DNA of 5,756 bases from JAYVIQ01 sp043770215 (GTDB taxonomy: Bacteria > Bacteroidota > Bacteroidia > Cytophagales > JAAEPT01), in contig JAYVIQ010000116.1 of assembly GCA_043770215.1 (NCBI GenBank), positions 1-5,756 of the forward strand. Direction: 5' to 3'. Position numbers and translations under genes: made by a program. Numbering within the stretch: position 1 is the stretch's first letter; each line of letters starts with the position of its first letter. This document shows positions 5,735 to 5,756 of the stretch, piece after piece. Below the pieces are notes generated by a model, which made no database searches, was not told the DNA's origin, and saw only the letters and a list, made by a program, of their open reading frames with translations.

Positions 5735-5756
5735 ACACCACTAAACGTATTGATAA

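Larger units (their letters stand above)
5378..5756. other. Gene-poor region downstream of the symporter
   Basis: These 379 bases contain no intact gene that I can defend. The first 75 bases hold only a 5-bp hairpin, GTAAA/TTTAC, just past the symporter stop, too weak to end transcription. The middle holds the possible remnant at 5453-5601. A C6 run (5591-5596) and a short inverted repeat TTAAGTT/AACTTAA (5618-5624, 5631-5637) follow. The region ends with a strong terminator hairpin. The last 20 bases show nothing recognisable. Confidence 0.5.

Noticed and set aside
1..5756. CRISPR array, tRNA, rRNA, toxin-antitoxin pair, phage or defence genes
   Set aside because: No regularly spaced repeats, tRNA-like cloverleaf, rRNA-like stretches or recognisable defence or phage proteins were found in reading both strands.

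Overview
The window is AT-rich (roughly one third G+C by eye) and looks like chromosomal DNA of a Bacteroidota member, probably near the Flavobacteriia or a related class. The reasons are the protein styles of RecN, ThrC and the sodium:solute symporter, the lack of convincing Shine-Dalgarno sites before most genes, and -7 promoter boxes of the Bacteroidota type (TAnnTTTG) before the two divergent transcription units. A short repeat at the left end also resembles a structured repeat I associate with Flavobacteriia genomes. The species cannot be named from this sequence.

Layout. Positions 1-427 hold no convincing complete gene. There is a weak candidate for the first codons of a leftward gene at the very edge, and a palindromic repeat of about 175 bp (122-296) that looks like a REP/MITE-type element. 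Positions 428-3634 are a tight leftward unit of thrC (threonine synthase), then a 74-residue protein with an Sm-like look, then recN (DNA repair ATPase). thrC and the small gene overlap by 8 bp, and only 2 bp separate the small gene from recN. Positions 3635-3841 are a divergent intergenic region with two back-to-back -7 boxes and two inverted repeats, both centred on the same heptamer ATCCAAT. Positions 3842-5377 encode a sodium:solute symporter on the + strand. Positions 5378-5756 hold no intact gene. They contain a short ORF with coding-like text split over two frames, possibly a decayed gene or a small RNA locus, and a strong intrinsic terminator.

How the genes relate. ThrC makes the last step of threonine synthesis and RecN acts in recombinational repair of double-strand breaks. 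They share no pathway, so their linkage with the small gene is probably co-transcription, not a functional module. The symporter is transcribed away from thrC and could share regulation through the paired dyads; that is inference. I see no CRISPR array, tRNA, rRNA, intact insertion sequence, phage gene or defence system. No clearly new biological system is visible. The points most worth following are the Sm-like small protein, the paired dyads, the altered sodium-site motif of the symporter, and the two intergenic ends.
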